NCBI GenBank assembly: GCA_027922465.2
Contig: BQMF02000066.1
Span: forward strand, 248,001 to 312,000
Direction of reading: 5' to 3'
Length of the DNA: 64,000 bases
Source: Turritopsis dohrnii
Taxonomy: Eukaryota > Cnidaria > Hydrozoa > Anthoathecata > Oceaniidae
Under the pieces are notes generated by a model. The model ran no database searches. It was not told where the DNA came from and was given only the letters and a program-made list of their open reading frames with translations. Below, one piece after another: positions 32,594-42,842 of the stretch; position 1 is the stretch's first letter; each line of letters opens with the position of its first letter. The position numbers were made by a program, and so were the translations under genes.

Positions 32594-34134
32594 TGTGACG
32601 TTCCAGGGGATTTTGATAACAAACGATATTAACGATAATTATTAACGATAATATCGTTAATAAAACAATAGAATTAGCGATATTATCGCTAATAATTATC
32701 GTTGCGTTATTATAGTTAATAGCGCTATTATCGTTAATATCGTTATTATCGTTAATATCGTTATTATCGCTATTATCGTTATATATATTATATATACTAT
32801 AATTACGAAATTATAGTAAGAAAATAACTATATTTTTGATATTAACGATAATAACATTAATATTAAACATGTGATCATTTTATTTGTGACAAGGAAACCA
32901 TTTCGTGTATATTAATCTTTCTTTCGCTTGATTACGGCGTAAGAAATTCAATATTTTTAGAATTACCCTCAAGTAAAGTTTTAGAGCCCTGTGTAAACAC
33001 AACTTTCAGACAACCTTTCACATAAACTTCATAACAAACTGAAGTAAACAGGTAATATTATATTTAAACGAAGGTGAGTATTTCAAAAGAGAACTTTTGC
33101 AACTCGTCAAGCCGACGTTAAAATGTTTTCATTCGTCCCTCATCCCAATGTTGAACCTGAAAACATTATCGACGAAATGACAAAAATCAATAATGATCAC
33201 TAAAAACGTTGCGATCAATTTAATTAAGGGTACATCTTCACCCAGTGCAAGTGAAATGTCTTTCGAAAGAATAATAATAAAGGTTTTGCTATCGAAAAAA
33301 ACTTTAATGTAACGTGTCTTTAATAATGTAAAGTTTTTTTTCACTGAAAACGTTGCGATCAATTTAATTAAGGGTACATCTTCACCCAGTGCAAGTGAAA
33401 TGTCTTTCGAAAGAATAATAATAAAGGTTTTGCTATTGAAAAAAACTTTAATGTAACGTGTCTTTAATAATGTAAAGTTTTTTTCCCAAGAGCTTATAGA
33501 ATGGCAACCCGTCGAACAATTCAGAAAAAAGAATTATAGCAGACGGTTTCTACTCGTGCCTGCTTTCGAACTTACTTCTGTATCTTTAATCTCCAAATGA
33601 ATATAAGAACCAGCTAATTAAGTTCAATTTAATACACAAACGCGTGCTACCTGCAAATGTACATTTCAAAATAATACATTACCAAATCGAATGAAACGGT
33701 ATTTTAAAGTGGCTTTTCAAATTTGTGCTGAAGTTACAGGAATAACAAATGAAAAAAAAGTGCTTTGTTATTTCTAGAAAAATATATATGTCCGTGTGTC
33801 ATAATTGAATGAATCAGGTTTATCATGTCATAAACAAGCGAGTTTGTTTTGAATTGATTGCTATTTGGCGAAATAATAATTAAATCACGGTTATTTTAGA
33901 ACTTCATAAAACGACACACGTATGTGAAATGTACAAACAAACGTCTTGAACAAAACTTTTTGACGATAGTAACGGTAATCTGTGCTCTTACCATATTAAC
34001 GATATTAACGATATTAGCGATATTAACGATAATAACGATACTCTGTAGTTCCATTAACGATATTAACGATAATAACGATATTAACGATATTAACGTTAAT
34101 ATCGTTTGTTATCAAAATCCCCTGGAACGTCACA
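32594..34134. mobile_element. TIR element 'C' (TGTGAC termini, TTAACGATA motif), inserted in hAT gene
   Basis: TGTGACGTTCCAGGGGATTT and its inverted copy bound 1541 bp, with TA on each side (32592-32593, 34135-34136). Removing it joins the hAT frame as GIVNMSQHLLG. Arrays of attaacgatattatcg motifs lie at 32620-32860 and 33990-34105. The interior holds core box 1 (33066-33135) and inverted core box 2 (33530-33660), and a 140-base tandem duplication (33215-33340 repeated at 33346-33480). Confidence 0.93.
33215..33480. repeat. Tandem duplication inside element C
   Basis: The block from AACGTTGCGATCAATTTAAT through TTTAATAATGTAAAGTTTTT occurs twice in direct orientation, with very few differences. 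One copy of the same block is found inverted in element G (about 23950-24110). Confidence 0.8.
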
Positions 34135-34919
34135 TATTAACAATTCCTATTCTTTCAAAAGCCTTGGTTATTCACTCCTTTATACCGTTAGCATCACAGT
34201 TTCCAGCACTCTCAATTGACAAAAATTTAACAGTTGGTGTTCCTTCAGCTAAATACAAAACATGAACAAGTTCTTGTTCAACAGTAGCGCTGTCTGTACT
34301 CCCATCACTGAGAACGGAATAATAACGTGCTTTGAGAATATCATCTTTTAATGATTTTTGAGTGACTTTACCGATATAATCTGTGAAGTTAGCCCCAGCA
34401 CGGTCAGTAGAGTAACTCTTTCCCACACATTTTACATCGCTTTTTCGTAAGAGCAAAAGCAAGTCTGGATAGTCTGAGAAAGGGCGTTCCTTTTTCGCAA
34501 GATAATAAGCTGCGTTGAACTTGACTCGCAGTGACTCACGATCTTTTACACAGATTTTTCATATGCTTTGTCCAATTGAGCTTTGTGTCACAACTTTCTC
34601 AAAATAAGGTAGTGCACCCATTTGGCTTTGTTTTTCTAATTGGACAGCCTCTTTGTGCTGATTACTTGCAATGTGCGTTTGAACTCCATCTTTTTTGATT
34701 GAGCGAGTTCCTGGTCGGATCCAATTCAACGAAAACCCTTTGATGTTACTGATCCGCTTTTCCCATTTCTTGCAGACTGTACACCGTAAACACGTAACCA
34801 AATCCCCAGATAAATCGTATTCCAGCTGAACGCCGAGATCACTTTCCCATTTTTTTAATGTTTTCAATTTGCACTTGTGGTCTTTCGATGTAGCCATTGC
34901 TTCAATTTAACAACTTTTT

Positions 34920-35605
34920 TCATGTGAAAGAGAATTTTGCAGCGAAAGCGAAAACATGATTAAAGCCTGATTTGCATTTTGCGTGACTTTTAAATTTGAC
35001 AGAAATCAGTAAATAAAATGAAATGAAAAATTTAGATAAGCCAAAAATTCTCGTTTTATCATAGGATTAATTTTTACCTTACTTAGAATGACATTTGCAG
35101 CACAGGAAACCCTGAAACTGTTAATGGAAATAATTTAATGATGTGTCACAGGTCCTAATAATGATGTCGCTACTGATCACAATTTGAAACAGATGTTTTC
35201 CATTCATATTGATCTTTGCTCTCGTGCAAATTCACATGTGGCAGCCGTATAAACTATAATAAACTGGTTTAAATTGACGTAGCAACTGAAATGAAAGGTT
35301 TCTTGAGAAAACAGGTTAAAGTTGTAGCTGCGAATAGAAACCGCTATATTAAATGATTCTATTTTCAACAAGTTATTTTTGGAAATCAATTGAGAATAAA
35401 AGTGTTCGATTTACGGACGTGTATATGTTTCTTCCTTTCCAAATAATAAATACATTGTTATAGATCGTTAGAAAGTTTTTTGTATTAATATTACTTATTC
35501 ATTTCCAGAAAATCAAAGATCGCCATTTTAAGCATTTCGTGATAATTTTGCATTGCTAATATTTTAAATTCAATCGCGATTCGCGATCTGCTAATTCGAA
35601 CGCGG
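34920..35605. other. AT-rich stretch with a weak core-box-2 match
   Basis: No gene is recognised. Around 35255-35360 a degraded match to core box 2 is seen (AACTGGTTTAAATTGA, GCGAATAGAAACCGCTATA), so this is probably old element sequence. Confidence 0.4.
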
Positions 35606-35608
35606 TTC

Positions 35609-37770
35609 TTACGCTAGCGTAAGAAGAATTACGCTTACGTAAGCGTAATTTTTAATAAAATAAATTTTATATCGAGTATGATACATTTTTGGGAAGCTTA
35701 TTTACATCTGTAAAAGCTCACGTTAAGAATTTTGAGGTAAACATGATCAATATGTTTTATGATTATGATCTTTCATGATCTTTCATGTACACAAATTAGC
35801 CGCTAATACAGCGTTTTTGGAAAATGAATAGATTTCCCAGCCACTTCCTGGAAAAAAAGTTTCAGCAATAAAACTTTATAAAGGGGGAAACACAAGTCCA
35901 TAAAACTATTATTTCTTGTGATCATTATTCATAATATGAGTTTTAATTTTATAAAGTCAGTTTACAAATTATTTTTCGATGGTCGGCAGCTGAGGCTTTT
36001 TTTGTTATTATATCTACATTTACATCTTGCATATTTATTGGACTTTTACATATTCAAAGAGTGCACAAAGAATGATACATCTTATGCAAATTTAATATTT
36101 TGTTGCACACACATGTCAACATTGTCAACCATCGTATTTTTCACTGATGTTCGAAAACTTTTTTACCTGGTTCTCATTCAGTTAAAGATAAAACATACAA
36201 CCAGTTGTTACTACGAATAGAAACCGTCTGCCTTAATTCTATTTTAAGTTGTTTGATTATCCCTTGTGTAAAACGTTTATATCTTTGTTTTCATAAAGAT
36301 GTATGTTCACCGTTTTTAGCGATTTTTATTGACTTCTGCAACTTTATTCCGATAACAGTCTGGGACACAGGGTGAGTGTAGGATGAATGGAAGGAAAGGG
36401 AAATGAATACATTTTAACGTCGGCTTGACGAATTGCAAAAGTTCTCTTTTGAAATACTCACCTTCATTTAAATAAAAATAAATACCTGTTTCCTTCAGTT
36501 TTTCATCATAAGGTTGAAGACGCTTTTCTGAAAGTCGTGGAAATCCGTAATCGGAATAAGATGTTATCAAGCATAATACTTTACTCCTTTTTTTTACGAA
36601 AGTGTAACACAAGAAATGATTACTCAAGCATAATTAACTTGAGTGTAACATTTTACTGTAATCAGTGGCAAATCCAAAAAAAGTGAAAGGGCTTTTCTAA
36701 GGGTTTGTTTGCTTATTTAAAATGTACTGTTAAAGTTATTTAACGGACCTTTAGTATTTTGTATACTTAATCATACATTTTCCGTGCTCCACTGAAAAAA
36801 AACAAAACATTCGTTTGATTGTTTTAGTCAATCAATGACAAGACACTTTTGACCACACTTTACGAAACTTCAAACTCTATGAAACTTCAATATACTGCAC
36901 TTATTGTTTCGGTCATGCAGACAAGGAAGTTAAGATTGAGAGTCGAGCTTTGCATTGGCGCTCAATTCTTGTGTTTGGGGTTCACAAGTTTAACGTCCCC
37001 ACTTGTTTACATTCTAAAATTAAAGACAATGAACTTATTTTTCTTACGGCGTAAGAAATTTACTTTTACGCTTACGTAAGCGTAATTTTTAGAATTCTTA
37101 CGGCGTAAGCCGTAAGAAAAACTTTGAAATTCTTACACTAGCGTAAGAAGAATTACGCTTACGTAAGTGTAATTTTTAATAAAATAAATTTCTTACGCCG
37201 TAAGAAAAATAAAATTACGCGTAATATGCAAATGGTCCCTTTTCGCTTTCCTTGTCACAAATTTGCATTAGATGTATCATTCTTTGTGCACTTTTTGAAT
37301 ATGTAAAAGTCAAATAAATATGCAAGATGTAAATGTAGCTGTAATAACAAAAAAAGCCTCAGCTGCCTACCATTGAAAAATAATTTGTCAACTGATCATT
37401 TGATAAGATTAAAACTCATAATGAATAATGATCACAAGAAATAATAATAGTTTTTTTGTATAGAATTAATTAAAAACTGTTTACTGGGCTTTAGAAAAAT
37501 TAAGTTTTATTACTTTCTTATAAGACAGGTATTACACAAAATAATTCATTGGCTATTTTTTACACTAAACGTCTTACGCTATACGGCTTACGCTATACGG
37601 CTTACGCTATAGTGCTTACGCTAGCATAAGAAAAATTGCAATGGCTTGTCTTCCGTACGCCGTAATTTTACTCTGAATTATTATGGAAATTACGCCTAGT
37701 CAGCAGAATTCTTTACGGCAAGCAAGCGTAATGTTCTGGCAAATGGTCCCTTTTCGCTTTCCATGTCACA
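35609..37770. mobile_element. Composite 'F' element with inverted arms (F4) and an inserted F3
   Basis: The right terminus is the inverse of TGTGACATGGAAAGCGAAAA, ending at 37770. About 180 bases at 35906-36085 are the inverted match of 37262-37430, forming arms around F3 (36091-37259). TTACGCTAGCGTAA and CTTACGTAAGCG motifs are dense at 35610-35650, 37040-37220 and 37570-37630. The left terminus (TGTGAC) is not seen near 35609, so this copy is incomplete. Confidence 0.65.
36091..37259. mobile_element. Element 'F' copy (F3), inverted relative to F2
   Basis: Its end at 37259 is the inverse of TGTGACAAGGAAAGCGAAAA. Read on the - strand it follows F2 (29657-30694) from end to end, including core boxes 3 (37015-36907), 1 (36478-36405) and 2 (36245-36165). 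The 103-codon frame at 36316-36627 (-) spans box 1 (YDEKLKETGIYFYLNEGEYF, KRELLQFVKPTLK) and is the longest open version of that region in the window. Confidence 0.7.
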
Positions 37771-37989
37771 ATTTTAAATTAGAATTGCTACTGGAATTGG
37801 GCGTAATCCATAACGCATATTGTCATTAATAACTGGCAGCTGTAATTCGTTTTTAAAACCAGCTATTAAAAACTTTTTATCTTTAATTTCATAATTCTTT
37901 GATTTAATTTCGGTTTTTTATGAACAAGGTGCGTTTTTTTGTTTTGATTGAGTTTAATGAGGTCAATGTTTTTCTCTAATTGTGTATTT

Positions 37990-38135
37990 TTCTCTAAGTG
38001 TGTACTATTTTAAATTGCAGGTAACACATGTCAGTTTATTAGATTGTACTGATCACCTGGTTCTCATTCAGTTAAAGATTAAAGAAACAGCAGCTGTTTC
38101 AAAAGTTTCTACAAATTGAAACAATCTGCTATATA
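37990..38135 (+). repeat. Core box 2 copy outside a bounded element
   Basis: CAGGTAACACATG, CACCTGGTTCTCATTCAGTT and ACAGCAGCTGTTTCAAAAG are present, followed by a degraded AGAAACCGTC region. No TGTGAC termini surround it at the expected distance. Confidence 0.65.
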
Positions 38136-38296
38136 TTCAAAGCACTGATTTTCAGAACGTTTGGTATCCAGAACCAATTTTTGACCATCTCCGGGAGTCG
38201 GGCAATCCCTAAGATGAGACAATGTACTACATTTTTTACATTACTGTTGTTACTATAAACCTATCAGCATTTATCACCTTTGGTTCATCTTTTTAG

Positions 38297-38528
38297 AAGC
38301 ATTGGAGTAGAATCTTATTCTTTTTCGTATTTGCATCTTCCTGTCTTTATGAATAAGTTCAAGAACTATTCTTTAAACGAAAATGTTGCAATCCGTCGCC
38401 TTTCAACTGTATCATCAGTCAAAGGACGTATTGGTGAGGATGGTATTTGGCAGACAGACTGGTGCTGGTATTGGGAGCAGGACAATTATGAGTTGAATAT
38501 GATAAATTGGGTTGAATATGATATATGG
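38297..38528 (+). CDS. PARP12/ZC3HAV1-like gene, exon with end of first and start of second WWE domain
   Basis: The acceptor is ATCTTTTTAG and the donor is ATATGG|GTGAGTAG. The single leading base completes the codon left by 24852. The translation ends the first WWE domain (YSLNENVAIRRLSTVSSV, a motif shared with PARP12 and ZAP) and begins the second (WQTDWCWYWEQDNYEL, NWVEYDIW). It ends in phase 0, matching 41934. The following intron is 3.4 kb and contains degraded core-box remnants at 38713-39215. Confidence 0.9.
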
Positions 38529-38712
38529 GTGAGTAGTTCATTTTATTACCTCTATCCTTGTTTATCCTCATTTATCTCTTTAATCACCTCGAATTCCTCT
38601 AAAATTTCAAATACCTTGAATATTTTATAGATTACTTAAAACATCCTAATTATTTTTTTATTTGCTTGGTCTCATTTGATGAAGTAATGAACTCCATTTC
38701 TTCTCTCTCTCT

Positions 38713-39215
38713 GACAATAACTTTTGCAACTCGTCAAGCCGATGTTAAAATGTTTTCATTTGTCTCTTCCTACATTGATCCTTCATCATGTTGAACCTAA
38801 AAACATTATCATTATGAAATTACAGATGTCAATAAAGATTACTAAAATTGTTGCGATATGATCAAATTCATGGAGTGTATATCTCCTGAACGTGAAACAT
38901 CTGTTGAAAAAGAAATAAAGGTTTTGTTATTGCCATCGTAGAATCTTTTGTCCTAAGAAGGAAATTAATAAATAGTGAGAAATGTGACAGGTTTGATATC
39001 CTCTATCAAAATTTTATATTTCCAAACAATAAATGAACATAAATTTTTTCCCCTAAGCGATTTACCAAAATAGCGATCGTACAACTTAAAATAGAATTAT
39101 TACATACAGTTTCTATTTGTCATTACTTTCAAACTAGCTGTTGCATCTTTTATCTCCAACTGAACGAGAACCAGCAAATCAGTTCATTTTAATACACAAC
39201 GGGTACTACCTGTCT
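38713..39215. repeat. Remnant of a core-box element (boxes 1 and 2)
   Basis: Core box 1 (ACTTTTGCAACTCGTCAAGC, 38715-38765) and inverted core box 2 (39095-39215, GAACGAGAACCAGCAAATCA) lie in the same arrangement and spacing as in elements B and C. Termini are not recognisable. Confidence 0.65.
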
Positions 39216-39239
39216 ATGTACGTTTAAGATAGTACATTA

Positions 39240-41250
39240 GCAACAAGTCAATTGAATAATTGAATCAATTTCACGAGGTTCGTAAATAACTTCAAATGCC
39301 TCATCAGAATCTTCAAATCTCTCAAGATTATATTCATCCGTACTCACTACTAACTTACTGGTTCACATTTAACTATTTTGAACATTATTTTGGCGACTTA
39401 AATACATTTTTTGACATTTCAACTCGTTTTCTTAGGGTTTAAACGTGAATTTTAATTTTTCTCTTCGTTATTAAGAAGTCCCCATGAAAGACTTTAAATG
39501 GCGTTTACACGTCTGTAGTTTTACCATTGAAATGCATCATTATTTCGAACAAAAAGCATTTAAACGCCTATTTGCATGTTTAAACGCATTTAAACACCAA
39601 AACAAGATTCGCAAAAATGCGACTATATATTTCCCCAAAACTGCTGTTTTAAAAATTACTGTTTACATTGATAACCATAAGAAAAAATGTATCATTTCCG
39701 CTATACAGCTACAATGATAGAATTACCAGCAAAATAAACATTATTAACAAGTCAGCCTGATACTCAAATGAAAACGTTGTCCTTACTAATCAGGGTGGAA
39801 TTGAAAACCAGAAGAAGAACTTATTTTGAACTTATTATAAACTGAAGATGGTCAAATGACAAGGTTTCACTTACAATTCTTGCTGAGGATTTAAAAAGTG
39901 AATGAAAAATTACTATGGATACTGCTAAAAATTATATGACCTATATTTCGCCTTAACTGAATAGTTTTTTACAGAATATCAACAACTGCATCAAAATGTA
40001 TGGCAATGCCATCATAATAAACATATAATCTTTATTCTTGCAGAAGCTTGACAAGTTTCCTATCTCTTGTACCATAAAATCATGGAAAACAATGTAATTA
40101 AACGGAACAGTTCCTTTTTGTAGCTTGAGTTACTTCTTACAACATTATACAATCAAAGTCGCATACAGGTTTACAAAAGAACAAAAGAAAATTGATTAAA
40201 GCAATTCTAATGTGTCATAAAAAAAAGAAGGGCTTAGAATGTCAATTTATAAAATTAAATTCAAGTATTCCGAATAAACATCTCTGATACAAAAAAATAC
40301 GTTCTCGCGAATTATTTCTTCAGTATAAGAACTCCTAAACATACTATCTGGCTTGATTGACAACACAGAATGTGTAGTGCTTTTAATTTACAGACTGTTA
40401 TGTTGGAATGTATTTTGATTTATATACGTTCGTGATAAGAAGAGGTTGTTCATAATAATGTTCATAATTAGGAAAATTGACAGTATAGGCCGAATTTTAT
40501 ATTAGTATCGAATCTCCGACCGGCAGGATCTTGGTGATTACAATAATGCAAAATGGTGTATTTGCTGTGTTCTCTGGCTATGTATGGCCCAGAACAAAAT
40601 TAATGAATAATGAAAAAATGCAGCATGACATTTTCAAGAGATGCGTGATGCGAAACTAATTTAAAATTTCCATCGGTCTAATTTTTACAAAATAAAACAT
40701 TGTAGATTATTATATACAGTGTATCAAAACAAGATATATGTGATCATGGAATTCATCCATAATAAATTATGTTTCTGTTATTAGATTAACCTTCTATCCA
40801 GGAAGCACACTTGACCAGATTCCGTCACGTTTATTATGTTTTATGAATCTCATCTCTATCCTCTGCTAAGAATTAAAACACTGTTTACGTAATTCGTTTC
40901 CTGAACTTCTTGTTGTACATGACATCATGTTTTTACTTGCAGCTTTTGTTATATATACTCTTTGAATTAACACACGTTCATTCAAAATGTATACAGAACA
41001 TTTTAGGACAACACTGAGCTAAAAACAGTTATTTCCATCATTTAATGCTTTATATCTTGAATGATCGTAAAAGCTAGCAGAAAATATGCATCTGCACTGT
41101 CTGAAAAAAACATGGGAACTACTTCGCTGAAGACTAGCTTCTATTCTTACTACCTTAGCAGCTAGGCCAAAGTTTAATACTGAACTGCGGCTATAAAAGT
41201 GAACGGAGAAGATGAAGGAAACTGCTGGTTTTAATATATGTTTCCCCTTA
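39240..41250. other. Intronic sequence, nothing recognised
   Basis: About 2 kb in the PARP-like gene intron with no long ORF, TIR pair or array. It may include old element sequence too decayed to identify. Confidence 0.4.
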
Positions 41251-41269
41251 TGTGGAAATATATAATAAC

Positions 41270-41308
41270 TGAGAAATCGAATGGTCCCTTTTCCCTCAAT
41301 GGGTCACA
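41270..41308. repeat. Single TGTGAC-type element end
   Basis: ATGGTCCCTTTTCCCTCAATGGGTCACA, followed by TA, has the form of an F-like right terminus (inverse of TGTGACCCATTGAGGGAAAA). No matching left end is recognised; the element may be a separate subfamily or a deleted copy. Listed at low confidence. Confidence 0.4.
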
Positions 41309-41933
41309 TATGTCAAATAAATTCAAAAGTTGCATTTTTTGGTCTTAAATTTGGAAAAAGTGATTTGGTCATATTTTCAGTGCTAAAAAATAATATTTTA
41401 CCCCGGTCCTTTACTGACAGAAGCTAATCAAAATCAATTCTATTTCTTGAAATGGGGTGCCATATGTTTAGCAAGTGTATCTAAAGTGGCAAATCCATTT
41501 TATTTTATTGTCTTTTACCCCCTGGTTTGCTGTATATTCAAATACTCATATCTTCTTTTAGGTTAATTTTTACCATACGATTTATCATTTTTAGCTATTC
41601 CAATGCTCTTTCTAATGGAAATAAAACTTTTTTTCCTTTCTGGGTGTTGCGTGACGTCATATTACATGTCCACGTGATATGAAAAATTGTACATATGTTT
41701 ATATGTTTTATCTATATTTTTGGGACCTTTACCCTATGGGAAACAACTTCCAAAAAAAGTTTTCTTTTAGCAAGTGTCATGGAACAGGATGACATTTGTA
41801 CCCACACTATTGAACCAATTTTAATTTTGGACATTGATTCCATCCCAAATTTTGTTGGAAAGTTTTGTTAATGCAGTTGAATCTGCCTGTACTAATAACC
41901 GTTGCTATGAATTGATTGCATATTGTCATTTAG

Positions 41934-42118
41934 ACTAACAGCCAAGAGATAGAGTTAGCATATCTAAATGGCAAGTCATCATTTGAATTTAAAACAGATG
42001 AATTTCGTTATATCATATCATTTGACACAATGATACAACAAAATCAGGATCCTCGATACATGACGAAAAGAAGAGTTCGCCGAAGACCTATGCATAAAAC
42101 AAAGGAAAACATGAAGAG
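41934..42118 (+). CDS. PARP12/ZC3HAV1-like gene, exon completing second WWE domain
   Basis: The exon runs from TTGTCATTTAG to ATGAAGAG|GTAGTA, 185 bases, phase 0 in and phase 2 out. It has no ATG of useful length in frame, so a simple ORF scan misses it. It encodes SSFEFKTDEFRYIISFDTMI, then QDPRYMTKRRVRRRP, the end of a WWE domain as in PARP12 (the F..Y.I.F..M.Q pattern and the basic TKRRVRRRP tail), and a lysine-rich linker to the catalytic domain. Confidence 0.9.
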
Positions 42119-42251
42119 GTAGTATTGACTTTTCTTTGTAAATTTGTTCTTCAATCATAAGCATAAGTTCAAGATCAAGTGAGAATAGTCATAGTCTTAG
42201 TGTTATTAATAGGTGCTTGACAAGATTATTTATAATGATTTATTTTTCAAG

Positions 42252-42443
42252 ATATCAAGTAGTGACTGAACTTCAGACACCATCACATTGGCCGGACAAT
42301 CACAAGCTTGGTGAGAAAATTACTTTGACAACAGCCAAGTATAAAATGCTGCAGAAGGACTTTGAAGATTCCATACTCTGCAGTGTATTGGTGTTAGACA
42401 TAAAGGAGATATGTAACAGAAACCATTATGGCATCTATGCAAG
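42252..42443 (+). CDS. PARP12/ZC3HAV1-like gene, first exon of ART catalytic domain
   Basis: The exon runs from TTTTTCAAG to GCAAG|GTTAAT. Phase 2 in (RYQVVTELQTPSHWPDN) and phase 2 out. It encodes the N-terminal strand and helix of the PARP catalytic domain (PSHWPDN, YKMLQKDFEDSI, VLDIKEICNRNHYGIYA). It joins in frame with the exon at 63422, 21 kb away. Confidence 0.9.
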
Positions 42444-42842
42444 GTTAATATGATTTCTTGAGTTCTTCCGATAATTTCTACATTATACATGAATGCGTGT
42501 ATAGAGCTTCAAAGATATTTAAAGTTAGGCCTTTTTTTATTTACATCATTATCAATGCCATAAAAAATTTATTTACAATTTATTTACGCTATTTCAATCA
42601 ATATGTTCTTTGTCACAGTAGTTTTTGATGATTTTGCCTACTGGTTTTTTTGTATCATACTGATAGTTGGCCAGCGAATATGCTAGCCTCTGGCTAACAA
42701 TCTTTTCTGTGTCCCTCTCGGGAACTATTGGGCATTACGCATCGCGTAGGTCACAGGGTAATTTGCCGCGTTTAGTGGCAGCGATTGTGGTCAAACGTCG
42801 AGAATAGAATCACTAAATTTTCAAGGGCTCAGCCCACAAGAA

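Larger units (their letters stand above)
31130..34897 (-). pseudogene. hAT-type transposase / ZNF862-like gene, broken, interrupted by element C
   Basis: Pieces on the - strand are 34897-34559 (LTCLRCTVCKKWEKRI-like TTF zinc finger and HIASNQHKEAV), 34510-34136 (RARYYSVLSDGSTD-type region, VEQELVHVLYL, in-frame TGA near 34174), then after element C 32593-31633 (GINVDGASVNTG, VIHCFNHRLELAVKDAF, WIDHKLRAM) and 31627-31130 (LLICPFTNAKLERMFSRMNR, the hAT dimerisation region). TTF finger plus RNase H-like core plus dimerisation is the layout of ZNF862-like hAT proteins. Stops near 34560 and 34174, a frameshift near 31630 and a 1.5-kb insertion show that it is not functional. hAT TIRs were not found. 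A decayed domesticated gene cannot be excluded. Confidence 0.85.
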
